Source: Candidatus Ozemobacteraceae bacterium (GTDB lineage: Bacteria > Muiribacteriota > Ozemobacteria > Ozemobacterales > Ozemobacteraceae). From it: DNA of 64,000 nt. The DNA lies in contig DAOSOK010000015.1 in the NCBI GenBank assembly GCA_035373905.1, forward strand, positions 1 to 64,000. Direction: 5' to 3'. The position numbers and the translations under genes were made by a program. How positions within the stretch are numbered: position 1 is the stretch's first letter; every line of letters starts with the position of its first letter. Shown here one piece after another: positions 51,156-60,009 of this stretch. The notes under the pieces were generated by a model that was given only the letters and a program-made list of their open reading frames with translations, made no database searches and was not told the origin of the DNA.

Positions 51156-51905
51156 GAGAAGAAACCCGTGAAGCCGGACGAGGGCGTCCTTCAACTGGCT
51201 GACGGCATGGAACAGTTCATCGGGCCATTCGTCTCGATGCGCCGTGAAAAAGGAAGAAACCCGGCCGAGTTCGCCCGACCAATGGCTGACGGCCTCCAAG
51301 GGAGAGTCCGCTGGGACGTTCCAGGCGCTCCTCAACTCTTCGGCAGCGGAGGCAAGGCCGGCGGATTCGACGACAAATCTCTTTTCGTCCCGGTCCCTTG
51401 CCGACTCGACAAGGCTCCAGACCCTTCCGGCCAGCTCCGCGAGGGCCGCCGGGCGCGCCGGGAGCCCGAGCGCGGCGAGGCACCGGAGAACGAGCCTGAA
51501 CTGACGCTGGATGGCCTCGTGGGCTTGAATATATTCACCGGTATTCAACAGATGCTGGATCCGCCAGGTCGTGGAACCCATTTCGGTTCGCAAGCCCCGG
51601 GAGGGTATCACCCATGTTTCGAACAGGGCCATCGTCGCGTCATTCCACGTTGAAACGGCATCTCCGGAAGGTTGCCCCGCATTCAGGGCGTCTGACAACG
51701 AGGCGATCGCGTGCGCCGCCCTCATCCATGGCATGGCCGCAGGTACGGATGCGGTTTCGGCCTCGAGAAGGGCGATCAGGTCGACATCGCAGGCGAAGCT
51801 CCCCTGCGGTCCGAGACTCAAGAATCCCAGTATCGCAGCCAGGAGAAAGACCTGAATTCGCTTGTTCCGGGAATGACCGCCGTTTTTTCCTTGTTTGCCC
51901 CTCAT
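51120..51905 (-). CDS. Secreted helical protein, unknown; C-terminus encoded in a repeat
   Basis: A 261-residue protein. The signal peptide is NKRIQVFLLAAILGFLSLGP up to FACDVDL. The mature part is helical, rich in Ala, Leu and Glu, with no family motif that I recognise. The last eleven residues and the TGA come from the dispersed repeat at 51039-51155, so the native stop was probably lost or replaced on repeat insertion. ATG 51905 lies 40 bp from the divergent prepilin start, and its start region overlaps the prepilin promoter spacer. Confidence 0.65.
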   Translation of the reverse strand: MRGKQGKNGGHSRNKRIQVFLLAAILGFLSLGPQGSFACDVDLIALLEAETASVPAAMPWMRAAHAIASLSDALNAGQPSGDAVSTWNDATMALFETWVIPSRGLRTEMGSTTWRIQHLLNTGEYIQAHEAIQRQFRLVLRCLAALGLPARPAALAELAGRVWSLVESARDRDEKRFVVESAGLASAAEELRSAWNVPADSPLEAVSHWSGELGRVSSFFTAHRDEWPDELFHAVSQLKDALVRLHGFLLESCRMKIFRSP

Positions 51906-51919
51906 TCGCCTATTATAAT
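51891..51919 (+). promoter_or_regulatory. Promoter of the prepilin operon
   Basis: TTGTTT (51891-51896), a 17-nt spacer and perfect TATAAT (51914-51919). The predicted start is near 51926, giving a leader of about 20 nt that contains GAGGGG. Confidence 0.75.
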
Positions 51920-51945
51920 GAAGGAAGAGAGGGGCGGCAATTTCC

Positions 51946-52743
51946 GTGCAAATGAAGAACGTCGTTTCGAGATCCGGCATGACGCTGACCGAGGTCATGC
52001 TGGCCATGATCATCCTCGCCTCCGCGCTCATCCCGATTTTCGGTCTGCTGACGAAGGACGTGAAAGACACGGACCTTCTCGCGGCCAACTCCTTCGCCGT
52101 CGATCGCGCCCGCTTCGTGCTGAACACGCTCCTCGACACCGTCCCGTTTTCCGCGCTCGTTCCGGGAAACCCCGCCATGCTGACCGGCCCCCAGGGCGCC
52201 AGTTTCGCGCAGATGCTTTTTCCGGGCTCCGTCATGGCCGCGGGCGGGTATACGTGCAACGGTATCGCAACGGACGGAAGGGGCATCCATTACGCGATCT
52301 ACCTCCGCTCCGACCCCATCGAGGACACGACGGCAGACACGCAGTTCGGAACGGAGCTGACCTTTTCCTTCTACCCGAACCCACGCCCGGAAGAACAGGC
52401 CGGATGGGCGTCGATGGCCGCCGCCGCCGCGGTGACCGAGACCGGCGGCCAGCCGTCGATGTATCGCAAATCGGGGCCGACCAACCCCCTCGGCGTGGTT
52501 TCTCCGTATCGGTATTATAATATACCTGGTGCTATACATGTGTGGGGGCCGGCGACCCAACCGGTCGTCATCGATCAGCGGCGTCTCGCCCAGCCCGACT
52601 CGTTGGGCAGGTATTATCTGATGCAGCGCCTCGTCCTCCAGATCCGCTGGAACCTCGCATCATCCGAATACAGGCGTCCCGACAGCAATGCGGGACGTCC
52701 GCAACGACTGCATGTCGTGACGTACAAGGCAAAACTGGACTGA
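51946..52743 (+). CDS. Type IV prepilin-like protein (PilV-like)
   Basis: A 265-residue protein. SGMTLTEVMLAMIILASALI is a prepilin peptidase site (after Gly) with Glu at +5 and a hydrophobic alpha-1 helix. The body is a beta-rich minor pilin head. It is first in a run with PilX- and PilW-like genes, the order of minor pilin cassettes. Start GTG 51946 or ATG 51952; GAGGGG is closer to GTG. An AT-rich codon run with imperfect palindrome GGTATTATAATATACC lies at 52511-52526. Confidence 0.85.
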   Translation: MQMKNVVSRSGMTLTEVMLAMIILASALIPIFGLLTKDVKDTDLLAANSFAVDRARFVLNTLLDTVPFSALVPGNPAMLTGPQGASFAQMLFPGSVMAAGGYTCNGIATDGRGIHYAIYLRSDPIEDTTADTQFGTELTFSFYPNPRPEEQAGWASMAAAAAVTETGGQPSMYRKSGPTNPLGVVSPYRYYNIPGAIHVWGPATQPVVIDQRRLAQPDSLGRYYLMQRLVLQIRWNLASSEYRRPDSNAGRPQRLHVVTYKAKLD

Positions 52744-52754
52744 AGGGAGTGCTG

Positions 52755-53573
52755 ATGAACGGCGGAATTCGGCGACGCGGCATGGCGGTGCTCATCGTGC
52801 TGGTCCTGGCTTCGGTCCTTCTCGTTTCGGCCCTGTCGCTCCTGCGCTCCGGCCGAGAGTATCGCAGTCAAGTGACGCGATCGATCCGCGAACTCCAGGT
52901 ACAGTATATGGCGGCGGGGGCCATCCAGCACGCCGAACTGAAAGTCAGGCTGTTTCCGACGGAGTTGTACGATGCGAGCATGTACAGTCTCGGCAAGAAT
53001 CCGGCGTTCGATTTTTCGGAAATCACCCCGGCCGAGCGAGCGAACCTGCCTCTCATCCGGCGAAACGAGTATGCTCCTGCGGCCCCCTGCGTCCGCCGCG
53101 CCAATCCGTATAACCCCGGTCCGCGCTTCCTGTCGGACGGCACGCTGTCGACCGACAACTCGACGAAATGGTACAAACTCGACGCACTCGATACGGCCGA
53201 CACGAGCCAGGGGCCCACGTCCTGGTTCCCGTCGGGCTGGCCGCGGGATGAGAACGGCCCGGTTCCCAACCAGGACCTCTACCTCTGGCGGTTTCGACAC
53301 GACATCACGAATCAACCGAGCATTCAGGGGAGTCTTAACTGGAACGACGCGATGGTCGCCAACCCGTATACGCTCGATATCTCCTCATCGAACCTTTTTC
53401 CCTACAGGGCTTCCTACGAAGTCGTGGCCCTCAATGTCATCTCCGTCGCCGGTCAGCGCCGTTTCAACCAGGAAGCCGTTCGCATGGTGGTCGAAGCCTC
53501 GATTCTCGATCCGCAGACGGGACTTTCCCACGACCACCGCACGGAGAAAATCATCAAAGTGAGCCGACGATGA
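52755..53573 (+). CDS. PilX-like minor pilin / assembly protein
   Basis: A 272-residue protein. GIRRRGMAVLIVLVLASVLL starts with a short basic leader and a hydrophobic helix. The Glu+5 of true prepilins is absent, as in PilX/PulK-type components. It is followed by RSGREYRSQV and a globular domain. AAGGGAG is about 5 nt upstream of ATG 52755. Its stop overlaps the next start (ATGA). Confidence 0.75.
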   Translation: MNGGIRRRGMAVLIVLVLASVLLVSALSLLRSGREYRSQVTRSIRELQVQYMAAGAIQHAELKVRLFPTELYDASMYSLGKNPAFDFSEITPAERANLPLIRRNEYAPAAPCVRRANPYNPGPRFLSDGTLSTDNSTKWYKLDALDTADTSQGPTSWFPSGWPRDENGPVPNQDLYLWRFRHDITNQPSIQGSLNWNDAMVANPYTLDISSSNLFPYRASYEVVALNVISVAGQRRFNQEAVRMVVEASILDPQTGLSHDHRTEKIIKVSRR

Positions 53574-54316
53574 TGCCGGGCCGCAGAGGGTTCACCCTGG
53601 TCGAACTGCTCGTCACGACCGTCGTGCTGTCGTTGTTCCTCGCCGGAGCGTATTCGCTGTTTTTCGGCGGCCAGAAGATCGCGGGAAAATCCGCCTGGCT
53701 TCAATACACCATCACCGACCTTCGCAAGGCTGAAATGGTCATCACGAAAGCCATCGAAGCGACTTCATACCCGACGACGCTCCTGCCTTCCGCAATGCAC
53801 GACGCCGGCGGCCGCGACCAGACGTTGATCGGGCCGAACGCCGCGCAATTTTACGTTCACATCGTCCAGGGGCTCGGCCGGAAATCCGCCTCATCCATTC
53901 TCGGCGCCAACTCCGGCGTTTCGATGTACATGCCGCGGGCATTGCCCGAACGGCAGGGCTTCAGCACATCCGAAGACAGGGCTGGCGTGCTCGGCTGGAA
54001 CATCTTCAAACTCGAACGCTCGCCCGACCTGAATACCCAGGGCAACCTCATCTGGGAAGAACGTGAAACCACGTATTCGACCAGCGCGCCCGACTACGCC
54101 ATGGCATTGACGGCCGATCCCTTCAACGCCCCCCTGAAACGCAGGGAAGTCCTGGTTCGGAACGTCGAATGGATCGATATCCAGGCCGAAACCACCGGCC
54201 ATACGCCGACGAAGATCACCGTCGTCATCTCCGCGGCTTACCCGCGCGAGTCGCGGACGAACCGGCAGGGAACCTCCGCCGCCGTTCCGAATGTCGGCAT
54301 CGTCGCCAATCCGTGA
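53570..54316 (+). CDS. Type IV prepilin-like protein (PilW/PulJ-like)
   Basis: A 248-residue protein with the classic site GRRGFTLVELLVTTVVLSLF, cleaved after the Gly preceding Phe, with Glu at +5. Head domain of about 200 residues. It overlaps the upstream gene by 4 nt. No assembly ATPase, platform protein or secretin is in this window, so the pilus or secretion machine is encoded elsewhere. Confidence 0.9.
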   Translation: MMPGRRGFTLVELLVTTVVLSLFLAGAYSLFFGGQKIAGKSAWLQYTITDLRKAEMVITKAIEATSYPTTLLPSAMHDAGGRDQTLIGPNAAQFYVHIVQGLGRKSASSILGANSGVSMYMPRALPERQGFSTSEDRAGVLGWNIFKLERSPDLNTQGNLIWEERETTYSTSAPDYAMALTADPFNAPLKRREVLVRNVEWIDIQAETTGHTPTKITVVISAAYPRESRTNRQGTSAAVPNVGIVANP

Positions 54317-54332
54317 GAGGCCGCGCCACCAG

Positions 54333-56054
54333 ATGAGCCGGTCGCGCTCGGCCCTGATCGCCGTCTGCCTGCTGCTCGCCCCGCCCCTGCTCACATCCTC
54401 GTTCGCGGATGCCATCCACGAAGCCGTCCGCAGGGGCGATCTCGATCGCGTCATCGATATCCTGGGCCGACACCCGCGCGTCGTCGAGGACCGCGACACC
54501 CTTCGCCCAAGGTCGGAAGGCCTGCCGATGCTCCAGCAGGCCACGCCGCTGCATTTCGCCGCCCAGTCGGGAAATATCTCCATCGTCCGGGCGCTGCTGA
54601 ACGCCGGCGCGGACGTGAACGCGAGGAATCCGCAGGACATCACGCCCCTTCATCTGGCCGCGTGGGATGGAAACGCCGAAATCGTCTCCCTGCTGCTCGA
54701 GCGCGGCGCCGACGTGAATCGCAGAAACCACCGCAACGAAGGCATGTCTGCCCTCGACATCGCGGCCATGACGGGCGCCGCCGACGTCGTTCGCATCCTC
54801 ATCGAACACGGGGCCGATCCCCGGCTTGGCAGTCCCGTGAGCCGGGTCACGCCCCTGCATCTCGCAACCGCCTGGGATCAGACGCGCGCCGCGGAAGAGT
54901 TGGTCCGTGGAGGGGCGGATATCAACGCATGCGATGCGCGGGGGCGCACCCCGCTTCACTGGACCGTCCCGACAGATCGGCCTGCGCCGTCTCGCGACGG
55001 ACCGCGCCGGGGGGCGGTCGACATGGCCGGTTGGCTGATTTCCCGCGGAGCTCTCGTGAATGCCGGCGACTCCGAAGGGAAAACGCCCCTCGCGATGGCT
55101 GTCGCCGCGGGCTTGTCCGATATCGCCGAGATCCTGAAAAAGGCCGGCGGGCTCGACACGCCTGTTCATTTCGAGGAACTGCTGAAATCGACGGACACCG
55201 CCCGGATCGCCGACGTCCTGAATCGCGCCCCTCTGCTGGCGAACGCGCCTCTGGCCGGCGGCCGACCGCCCCTTCATGCCGCCGTCGCCGCGGGAAACGC
55301 CGACGCCTGTCGCCTGCTCATGGCCGCAGGCGCTGATCCGGCCCGGAAAAACCGGGACGGCGAAACGGCGCTTCACCTGTGCGCGGCCCTCGGGAACGCC
55401 GATATTCCCGTCATCATCGCCTCGCCCGCGGATATATTGAATAGTATAAACGAATACGAACAGACGCCGCTCGACGTCGCGCAGGCCTACGGCCACGCGT
55501 CGGCGGCGGAAGCCATCCGCCGCCTCGGGGGGCGACCCGGCATCCCTTCCGGGAAAGTGCTGATTCTGCAGCCGGGCGACGAGGTCCAGGTCAAACAGCC
55601 GAAATCGAAACAGCGGGTGACGCTTCGTATCGCAAGCAATATATCCAGAATCGTTTTTTCCGAAACGACGCTCGCCAAGTCCGGGCGTCTCTTCGAGGCC
55701 CTGAGCCGGCGTGACATGACGGCCGTCCGCCAGACGCTCGAAGACGAACCGCTCGTGTCCAACGTGCCCCAGATCATCGGCAGTATCACGAATGGCATCA
55801 CGCCCCTGCATCTCGCCGCCGAGTCCGGGGATGCCGCCGCGACGGCCCTCCTCATCATGTTCGGAGCGCGGGTCAACGCGGCGGATCGCCGTGGCAGGAC
55901 GCCCCTGCACATCGCCGCCGAAAAGGGATACGCCGAAGTGGCGCGTCTTCTCGTCGAACGCGGCGCCGATCCCCGCCGTCCCGACGCATCGGGCTGCACT
56001 CCCTTCGAGCTTGCAACGGACCCGGTGCTGTCGGTCTATCTCGAACGACGATGA
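54333..56054 (+). CDS. Secreted ankyrin-repeat protein
   Basis: A 573-residue protein. The signal peptide is RSALIAVCLLLAPPLLTSSF. Canonical ankyrin units follow: TPLHFAAQSGNISIVRALLN, TPLHLAAWDGNAEIVSLLLE, SALDIAAMTGAADVVRILIE and others, about eight before residue 400. A non-ankyrin insert (KVLILQPGDEVQVKQPKSKQ and strand-rich residues) interrupts at about 405-445. Three more repeats close the protein. A binding or scaffold role in the periplasm is likely. It starts 16 nt after the PilW-like gene and overlaps the next gene (ATGA). AT-rich codon runs lie at 55431-55454 and 55636-55653. Confidence 0.9.
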   Translation: MSRSRSALIAVCLLLAPPLLTSSFADAIHEAVRRGDLDRVIDILGRHPRVVEDRDTLRPRSEGLPMLQQATPLHFAAQSGNISIVRALLNAGADVNARNPQDITPLHLAAWDGNAEIVSLLLERGADVNRRNHRNEGMSALDIAAMTGAADVVRILIEHGADPRLGSPVSRVTPLHLATAWDQTRAAEELVRGGADINACDARGRTPLHWTVPTDRPAPSRDGPRRGAVDMAGWLISRGALVNAGDSEGKTPLAMAVAAGLSDIAEILKKAGGLDTPVHFEELLKSTDTARIADVLNRAPLLANAPLAGGRPPLHAAVAAGNADACRLLMAAGADPARKNRDGETALHLCAALGNADIPVIIASPADILNSINEYEQTPLDVAQAYGHASAAEAIRRLGGRPGIPSGKVLILQPGDEVQVKQPKSKQRVTLRIASNISRIVFSETTLAKSGRLFEALSRRDMTAVRQTLEDEPLVSNVPQIIGSITNGITPLHLAAESGDAAATALLIMFGARVNAADRRGRTPLHIAAEKGYAEVARLLVERGADPRRPDASGCTPFELATDPVLSVYLERR

Positions 56055-56617
56055 ATATCGTCACGCACGGTCTTCTCAGCTGGTGCATCGCCCAGCGCGT
56101 CTGCGGGACGAAACGCGACGCCGCTCTCGCCGCTTCGGCGGGACTTCTCCCCGATCTGGACGGAGCCGGCGCCCTGATCGACATGGTGCGCGGCGGCGAA
56201 GCCGTGTATTACTCGGCATTCCATCACATTCTCGGCCACAACGTCCTCGCGGGCATCCTCACGGCATCGGCTCTCGGAGCCTGCGGCGATCGTCGGCTGC
56301 GCGTCACCGCGACATCGGCGGGACTTTTCATCCTTCACGTCATCGGCGACGTCGTCGGCTCCCGGGGTCCCGACGGCGAAGCCTGGGCGATCCCCTGGCT
56401 GTATCCCTTTGACGGCGCATCGGTTCTCCTCTGGAGCGGACAATGGGAAGTCAATGCTTGGCCTAATATAATAATTACAATCATTTTATTATTCCTCTTT
56501 TTCCGGCAGACCCGCGACATGGGCTGGTCGCCGCTTCGGTACGTTTCCGAACGAGCCGATGAAGCGTTCGTTTCGACGCTCCGTAGCCGGTTTCCGCCGT
56601 CGGCTCGCACGCCATGA
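56051..56617 (+). CDS. YdjM-like membrane-bound metal-dependent hydrolase
   Basis: A 188-residue protein. MNIVTHGLLSWCIAQ, AGLLPDLDGAGALID and FHHILGHNVLAGILTASALG match the DUF457/YdjM family of membrane-bound hydrolase-like proteins with conserved His and Asp residues. A C-terminal hydrophobic helix (WPNIIITIILLFLFF) is coded by a strongly AT-rich run at 56460-56502. It overlaps the ankyrin gene start-to-stop and the next gene (ATGA). The substrate is unknown. Confidence 0.8.
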   Translation: MNIVTHGLLSWCIAQRVCGTKRDAALAASAGLLPDLDGAGALIDMVRGGEAVYYSAFHHILGHNVLAGILTASALGACGDRRLRVTATSAGLFILHVIGDVVGSRGPDGEAWAIPWLYPFDGASVLLWSGQWEVNAWPNIIITIILLFLFFRQTRDMGWSPLRYVSERADEAFVSTLRSRFPPSARTP

Positions 56618-57744
56618 TCGACGGCGGCCAGGAGACGACGTTCGGCCCCGGGTTGTATATCCATGTGCCGTTCTGTCTTTCGAAATGCGGCTACTGCGCC
56701 TTTTACTCGACCCTCCCGACGCACGATCTCGTCACGGCCTACCTCGCCAGGCTCGAAGACGAGCTTCGCACCGAAATCGATGGACGGATCAGGCCCCGCA
56801 TGCGGACGGTCTTCATCGGCGGCGGAAATCCCACATCCGTCGGCCCCGGGCATTTCGAAAAGCTGATTCGAATCGTTTCCCGGGCCATTGCCGGCGCCCC
56901 CGTCGATGAATGGACGGTCGAGACGAACCCGGAGACCCTGTCGGGGGAAATCGCGGCCGTCCTGCGCGACATTCCGGGACTCCGCCTGAGCATGGGACTT
57001 CAGCGTCTGCGGGATGACGAACTCCGGCTTCTCGGGCGTCAGGGCACTCTCTCTTCCGGCCGGGAAGCCCTTGCGCGGGCGCTGTCGCTGACCGGCCGCG
57101 TCGGCGTCGATCTGATCCTCGGTCTGCCCGACAGGCCGTCTCTCGCTCCCGGGCTTGCCGATCTCGTCCGCGAATTCCCCCTCGAACACGTTTCCGCGTA
57201 TTTCCTGACGGTCGAGGAGGGCACCCCGCTCGCCGCGCGCGTCGACGAAGGCGGGTTTCCCGATCCGGCCGACGTCGGCCCCGGCGAATTGTTCGAGGTT
57301 GCCGACGCACTCGCGGCCGCAGGCTACGAACAGTACGAAATTTCGAACTTCGCGCGCCCGGGCGGGCGATGCCGCCACAACATGAACTATTGGAACGGCG
57401 GTGAGTATGTCGGCGCCGGTCCCTCCGCCGTCGGCACGCGGGCGGGGGTTCGGCGCACGAAGCCTTCCCCGTTGAAACAGTGGCTTTCCGGCGCTCCCGA
57501 CGCCGTCGAAACGCTCTCGGAGGTAGATCGGTTCCACGAAACGGTCATGCTTCGTCTGCGACTCGTCGGCGACGGCCTCGATCTCGAGGCGCTTGCACGA
57601 GCTTTCGGAAAACTGCCTCGAGGGTTTGAAACCGCCATCGACCGGCAGTGCGAGGCGGGTGCGCTCATCCGGAAGGGCAATGTCGTTTCCCTGAGTCGTC
57701 AGGGAATCGCCCTCGCGAACAGGGTCATCGCCGACCTTTTCTGA
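56614..57744 (+). CDS. hemW: HemW-like radical SAM protein
   Basis: A 376-residue protein. YIHVPFCLSKCGYCAFYS (C21, C25, C28) binds the 4Fe-4S cluster. GGGNPTSVG and WTVETNPETL are SAM-site motifs, and GYEQYEISNFARPGGRCRHN with NYWNGGEYVGAGPSAVG are HemW signatures. HemW proteins insert or carry heme. GGGTPS reads GGGNPT and SxGxQSF reads SMGLQRL, small departures from the consensus. It overlaps the YdjM-like gene by 4 nt and converges on the photolyase gene by 20 nt. Confidence 0.88.
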   Translation: MIDGGQETTFGPGLYIHVPFCLSKCGYCAFYSTLPTHDLVTAYLARLEDELRTEIDGRIRPRMRTVFIGGGNPTSVGPGHFEKLIRIVSRAIAGAPVDEWTVETNPETLSGEIAAVLRDIPGLRLSMGLQRLRDDELRLLGRQGTLSSGREALARALSLTGRVGVDLILGLPDRPSLAPGLADLVREFPLEHVSAYFLTVEEGTPLAARVDEGGFPDPADVGPGELFEVADALAAAGYEQYEISNFARPGGRCRHNMNYWNGGEYVGAGPSAVGTRAGVRRTKPSPLKQWLSGAPDAVETLSEVDRFHETVMLRLRLVGDGLDLEALARAFGKLPRGFETAIDRQCEAGALIRKGNVVSLSRQGIALANRVIADLF

Positions 57745-59125
57745 CCTTTTTCCCGGGCGAAGCCGGATTTGTTTCTAGCCATGTAGATATATATCTATCG
57801 ACATCGAATTTTCCTCTGCAGCCGCGATCGTTCATGTACCGGACCGATCCGAAGACGGGCCGCGACTTCCATGGCCGATCATGGACGCCGCCGATGCTCC
57901 AGGCGATGCCCGTGTACCCGTTGGGGTCGCGGCCGTCGAGCTCATACCGGTCATTCAGGCGGACCGCCGTTTTCCAGGCTTCCTCGGGGGTTGCGCTCCA
58001 CTCGAGGAGCTTCTTGCACCAGTACATCCTCAGGTAGCCGTGCATCGAGCCGGAGACGCGCATCTCTGTTTGAGCCGCGTTCCAAAGCGGATCGTGCGTG
58101 GCGGCGCCGTCGAACATTTCGTATTCGTAGAGACGATCGCGCACATCGCCCCTGTGCTCGCCGAGCGTCCGCATCGCCCAGGCGGGGGTCGCCTCGAAGG
58201 AATCGTAGTTCGGCTCGTACAGGCAGAAATTGTCGGCCAGTTCGCGCCGTATCACAAGCTGTTCGAGAAAAGCCGCCCGGTCTTCGTCCGGGACGTCCGC
58301 CGCCCGGGAGACCTCCAGGGCGGCCCGCTGGGGGGCGAGGTGACCGAAATGCAGCCAGGGGGAAAGCCTCGACTGCCCGTCGAGATTGGGATCGTTGCGG
58401 GCGCCGGCGTATCCGCGCAGACGGTGCGCCAGAAAATTCTTCAGGGCCGTCTCGGCGCCGCATTCCCCGGGCAGTATGCCGTGGACCACACCGACGGATT
58501 CATCACAGGAAAGACGTGCGGACACGGCCTCCCAGTCGACCGGGGCCGGCAGGGGGGCGTTCCCGGGCAGGGCTTCGAGGGGCGGAAAATCCGTCAGGAA
58601 GGCGGGAAGCAGCCGCATGATCTTCGGGCGGAGGGTCGCCGCAGCCCACTCGCGTTTGTCGGACGCCTGCCGGCAGGGAACGATATTGTGCGCATCGACC
58701 TCGACGAAAGGAATAGAGAGAGCTTTGGATATTCGAACGCGCCATTCGCGTTTCGGCCTGAGGGGATCGAAATCGGTGACGAGCTCGGCAGCATCGGCGT
58801 CGCGGAGAAAGGCCGGAAGGGTTTCCACCGGATCGCCCTCGAGCAGGTGGAACGGGATCTGGAGCCGTCTGAGATCCCGCTCGACCTCGCGCAGACCACG
58901 GAGCAGAAAATCGTATGCACGCCTGGTCGCACCGAGGAACGTCGGAGCGAGGCAGAAAACGACCGCCAGGCCGCAGTCGCGCCAGGCCGCATCTTCCCGG
59001 GCGGCGAGCAGGGCCCAGTTGTCCTTCACGCGCTGGTCGCGCGACATCCAGTAGACGACGGGACCTCGCCCGGGACTTCCTTCGCGGAGGAGTCGGCGGC
59101 GACGCGCGTCGATGCCCGTCTTCAC
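57725..59125 (-). CDS. Class II deoxyribodipyrimidine photolyase
   Basis: A 466-residue flavoprotein that repairs cyclobutane pyrimidine dimers with light. VVYWMSRDQRVKDNWALLAA at the N-terminus is diagnostic for class II, with LSPWLHFGHLAPQRAALEVS, QLVIRRELADNFCLYEPNYD and GSMHGYLRMYWCKKLLEW around the FAD. I place the start at GTG 59125, which overlaps the lgt stop as GTGA; longer versions run inside lgt. The C-terminal codons include the 14-bp palindrome TAGATATATATCTA at 57784-57797. Confidence 0.93.
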   Translation of the reverse strand: MKTGIDARRRRLLREGSPGRGPVVYWMSRDQRVKDNWALLAAREDAAWRDCGLAVVFCLAPTFLGATRRAYDFLLRGLREVERDLRRLQIPFHLLEGDPVETLPAFLRDADAAELVTDFDPLRPKREWRVRISKALSIPFVEVDAHNIVPCRQASDKREWAAATLRPKIMRLLPAFLTDFPPLEALPGNAPLPAPVDWEAVSARLSCDESVGVVHGILPGECGAETALKNFLAHRLRGYAGARNDPNLDGQSRLSPWLHFGHLAPQRAALEVSRAADVPDEDRAAFLEQLVIRRELADNFCLYEPNYDSFEATPAWAMRTLGEHRGDVRDRLYEYEMFDGAATHDPLWNAAQTEMRVSGSMHGYLRMYWCKKLLEWSATPEEAWKTAVRLNDRYELDGRDPNGYTGIAWSIGGVHDRPWKSRPVFGSVRYMNDRGCRGKFDVDRYISTWLETNPASPGKKVRKGRR

Positions 59126-59973
59126 GAGACTGGCGCGGAGGAGCCGGGCGACACCGACGTCTGCGAAGCGCCGGAAGCGGCCCGGATGAACACGGCCGAG
59201 CCAACGGCGAAGATGGCGATGCTCAACCACTGGTCGCTGGTCAGACCGAGCCAGGAGGGCGGATTCAGCCTGATGAACTCGACGAGGAATCGGGAAACGC
59301 CGAACCAGCAGAAGAAGAACGCCAGTCGTCGCCCGGACCCGGCGCGCCAGAAGGGAAGCAAGAGAATTCCCAGTAATATGAAGTGCGATATAGATTCATA
59401 CAGGGGGGTCGGGTGGACGCCGATATCGACAGGCACGGGGTGTCCGGGGAACAGGCGCAGAAAATACGAGGTCAACAGGTGATTCTTCGCGCTGAGCGTC
59501 GGTACGAGGCCGTTCGGAAAATGCATGGCGCAGGCGGAAAACGTCGGAATCCCGTAGCAGCCGTCTCCTGCGGCGATACAGCCCAGCCGCCCGACGGCAT
59601 AGCCGGCGCTCATTCCCGGCGCGGTCAGGTCGGCGGTCCGGAAGAACGGTTCTCCGGCGGCATGCACGCGCCACCAGCAGAGGCCGAACGCGAGGACGTA
59701 ACCTCCGATGACAGAAAAACCGGTCGAGCCGAACAGGGTGGCGAGGGGCGCCCTCAAGAACTGCTCGGGGAGTTCGATGATATACAGGATCCGCGATCCC
59801 ACGAGGCCGCCGACGATCGCCAGCAGGTAGATGTCCCACGCCAGAGCCGGATCCGCGCCGTTTTTGCGGAATTCGCGATTCGTGAAGAAGATCGCCGCGA
59901 GAAACGCCAGCGCGAGAAGAACGCCGTACGAGCCGATACGAATCGGGCCATATTGAAAGAGGATCGGGTGCAT
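59122..59973 (-). CDS. lgt: Prolipoprotein diacylglyceryl transferase
   Basis: A 283-residue inner-membrane enzyme that adds diacylglycerol to lipobox cysteines. Seven hydrophobic segments are visible. MHPILFQYGPIRIGSYGVLL is the typical start. YAVGRLGCIAAGDGCYG stands for the signature GRxGNFxNxE in the Cys-containing variant seen in several phyla. HPTPLYESISHF carries the conserved His and Tyr. Its presence implies processed lipoproteins in this diderm. It is coupled to the photolyase gene. Confidence 0.93.
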   Translation of the reverse strand: MHPILFQYGPIRIGSYGVLLALAFLAAIFFTNREFRKNGADPALAWDIYLLAIVGGLVGSRILYIIELPEQFLRAPLATLFGSTGFSVIGGYVLAFGLCWWRVHAAGEPFFRTADLTAPGMSAGYAVGRLGCIAAGDGCYGIPTFSACAMHFPNGLVPTLSAKNHLLTSYFLRLFPGHPVPVDIGVHPTPLYESISHFILLGILLLPFWRAGSGRRLAFFFCWFGVSRFLVEFIRLNPPSWLGLTSDQWLSIAIFAVGSAVFIRAASGASQTSVSPGSSAPVS

Positions 59974-60009
59974 GGGCCCAGAATATCACACACCTGCTAT
60001 CATAGGGGT

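Noticed and set aside
57881..59482. 533-codon plus-strand frame over photolyase and lgt
   Set aside because: Both minus-strand genes have diagnostic motifs and GTGA coupling; the plus frame spans two unrelated genes.
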